From Streptomyces cadmiisoli (GTDB lineage Bacteria; Actinomycetota; Actinomycetes; Streptomycetales; Streptomycetaceae), in assembly GCF_003261055.1 (NCBI RefSeq), contig NZ_CP030073.1:2604001-2668000 (forward strand): DNA of 64,000 bases, read 5' to 3'. Made by a program: the position numbers and the translations under genes. The notes under the pieces were generated by a model, which was given only the letters and a program-made list of their open reading frames with translations, ran no database searches and was not told where the DNA came from. Shown here one piece after another: positions 63,668-64,000 of the stretch; position 1 is the stretch's first letter, and each line of letters starts with the position of its first letter.

Positions 63668-64000
63668 GTGCACATCGTCATCATGGGCTGCGGCAGAGTG
63701 GGTTCCGCTCTCGCGCAGACCTTGGAGCAACAGGGGCACACGGTCGCCGTGATCGACCAGGACCCCACCGCCTTCCGTCGCCTTGGCTCCTCGTTCGGCG
63801 GCCGCCGGGTCACCGGCGTCGGCTTCGACCAGGACACTCTCCGCGAGGCAGGTATCGAGGAGGCGGGCGCGTTCGCCGCCGTCTCCAGCGGGGACAACTC
63901 CAACATCATCGCCGCGCGGGTGGCCCGCGAGATGTTCGGCGTCGAGAACGTCGCGGCCCGGATCTACGACCCGCGCCGTGCCGAGGTCTACCAGCGGCTG
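63668..64000 (+). CDS. trkA: TrkA family potassium uptake regulatory protein (cut by window edge)
   Basis: The first 111 residues are present: (V/M)HIVIMGCGRVGSALAQTLEQ, VAVIDQDPTAFRRLGSSFGG, GVGFDQDTLREAGIEEAGAF, SSGDNSNIIAARVAREMFGV. This is the NAD(H)-binding RCK_N/TrkA-N domain with the GxGxxG loop. TrkA proteins gate potassium channels or transporters. GTG start at 63668 has GGAAGG 7 nt upstream. The 115-bp gap before it, after the small membrane peptide, contains no other gene. Confidence 0.93.
   Translation, partial: MHIVIMGCGRVGSALAQTLEQQGHTVAVIDQDPTAFRRLGSSFGGRRVTGVGFDQDTLREAGIEEAGAFAAVSSGDNSNIIAARVAREMFGVENVAARIYDPRRAEVYQRL

Overview
The window is chromosomal DNA of a Streptomyces species. 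It has very high GC with strong third-position GC bias, GTG starts, several genes that look leaderless, mycothiol-type actinobacterial physiology, and typical Streptomyces families (NgcEF, SepF paralogue, DUF4236, DUF5999, DUF6099, PP2C/GAF phosphatase, MASE1 protein). The order ngc - aconitase - XRE-MurA - ADI pathway - Pnkp/Hen1 - SepF resembles what I remember of the S. coelicolor SCO6006 to SCO5967 region, but this was not aligned. I see no tRNA, rRNA, insertion sequence, phage or CRISPR array.

Layout. 1-6.0 kb: GlcNAc/chitobiose importer (ngcF partial, ngcE) with a DasR-like site, divergent from a secreted GH92 alpha-mannosidase. 6.0-11 kb: aconitase with two overlapping iron boxes, a DUF4236 protein, and a MurA fused to an XRE DNA-binding domain, with two copies of a candidate operator. 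11-22.4 kb: an organosulfur island with two damaged LLM oxidoreductases, a glutathionyl-hydroquinone-reductase-like protein, SsuD, SsuE, a winged-helix regulator, an SfnB/DszC-like flavoprotein, an Rrf2 regulator and an SsuABC importer. Four small leader peptides of one family and three copies of a 7-9-7 inverted repeat lie in the control regions of this island.

22.4-33.9 kb: two small membrane/secreted proteins, an aldehyde dehydrogenase, and a PaaX-controlled aryl-CoA pathway (RidA, acyl-CoA dehydrogenase, aryl-CoA ligase, PaaX, a monooxygenase-OYE fusion, enoyl-CoA hydratase) that best fits anthranilate or salicylate degradation. 33.9-38.5 kb: an anti-sigma-type ATPase, a wrecked amino acid permease, ornithine carbamoyltransferase and arginine deiminase (ADI pathway), and an antiporter with an internal deletion. 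38.5-49.7 kb: Pnkp-Hen1 RNA repair, a lipoprotein, an LLM enzyme, an AAA-type ATPase with a MazG-like enzyme, a SepF paralogue, and a YceI-MarR pair sharing three operator copies.

50-57 kb: MarR, MetF, a PfkB (adenosine-type) kinase, a lipoprotein, a VOC protein and MetE under a cobalamin riboswitch, which together serve the methionine/methyl cycle. 57-64 kb: a GAF-PP2C phosphatase with a MASE1 membrane sensor, an RNA (uracil-5) methyltransferase, a KimA-like potassium transporter, a 31-residue membrane peptide, and the start of TrkA.

Two themes stand out. First, small-peptide and operator control of sulfur acquisition. Second, repeated deletion damage: a three-part chimera of LLM, GNAT and substrate-binding-protein pieces, a 5'-truncated LLM, a doubly deleted permease and an internally deleted antiporter, all within about 27 kb.
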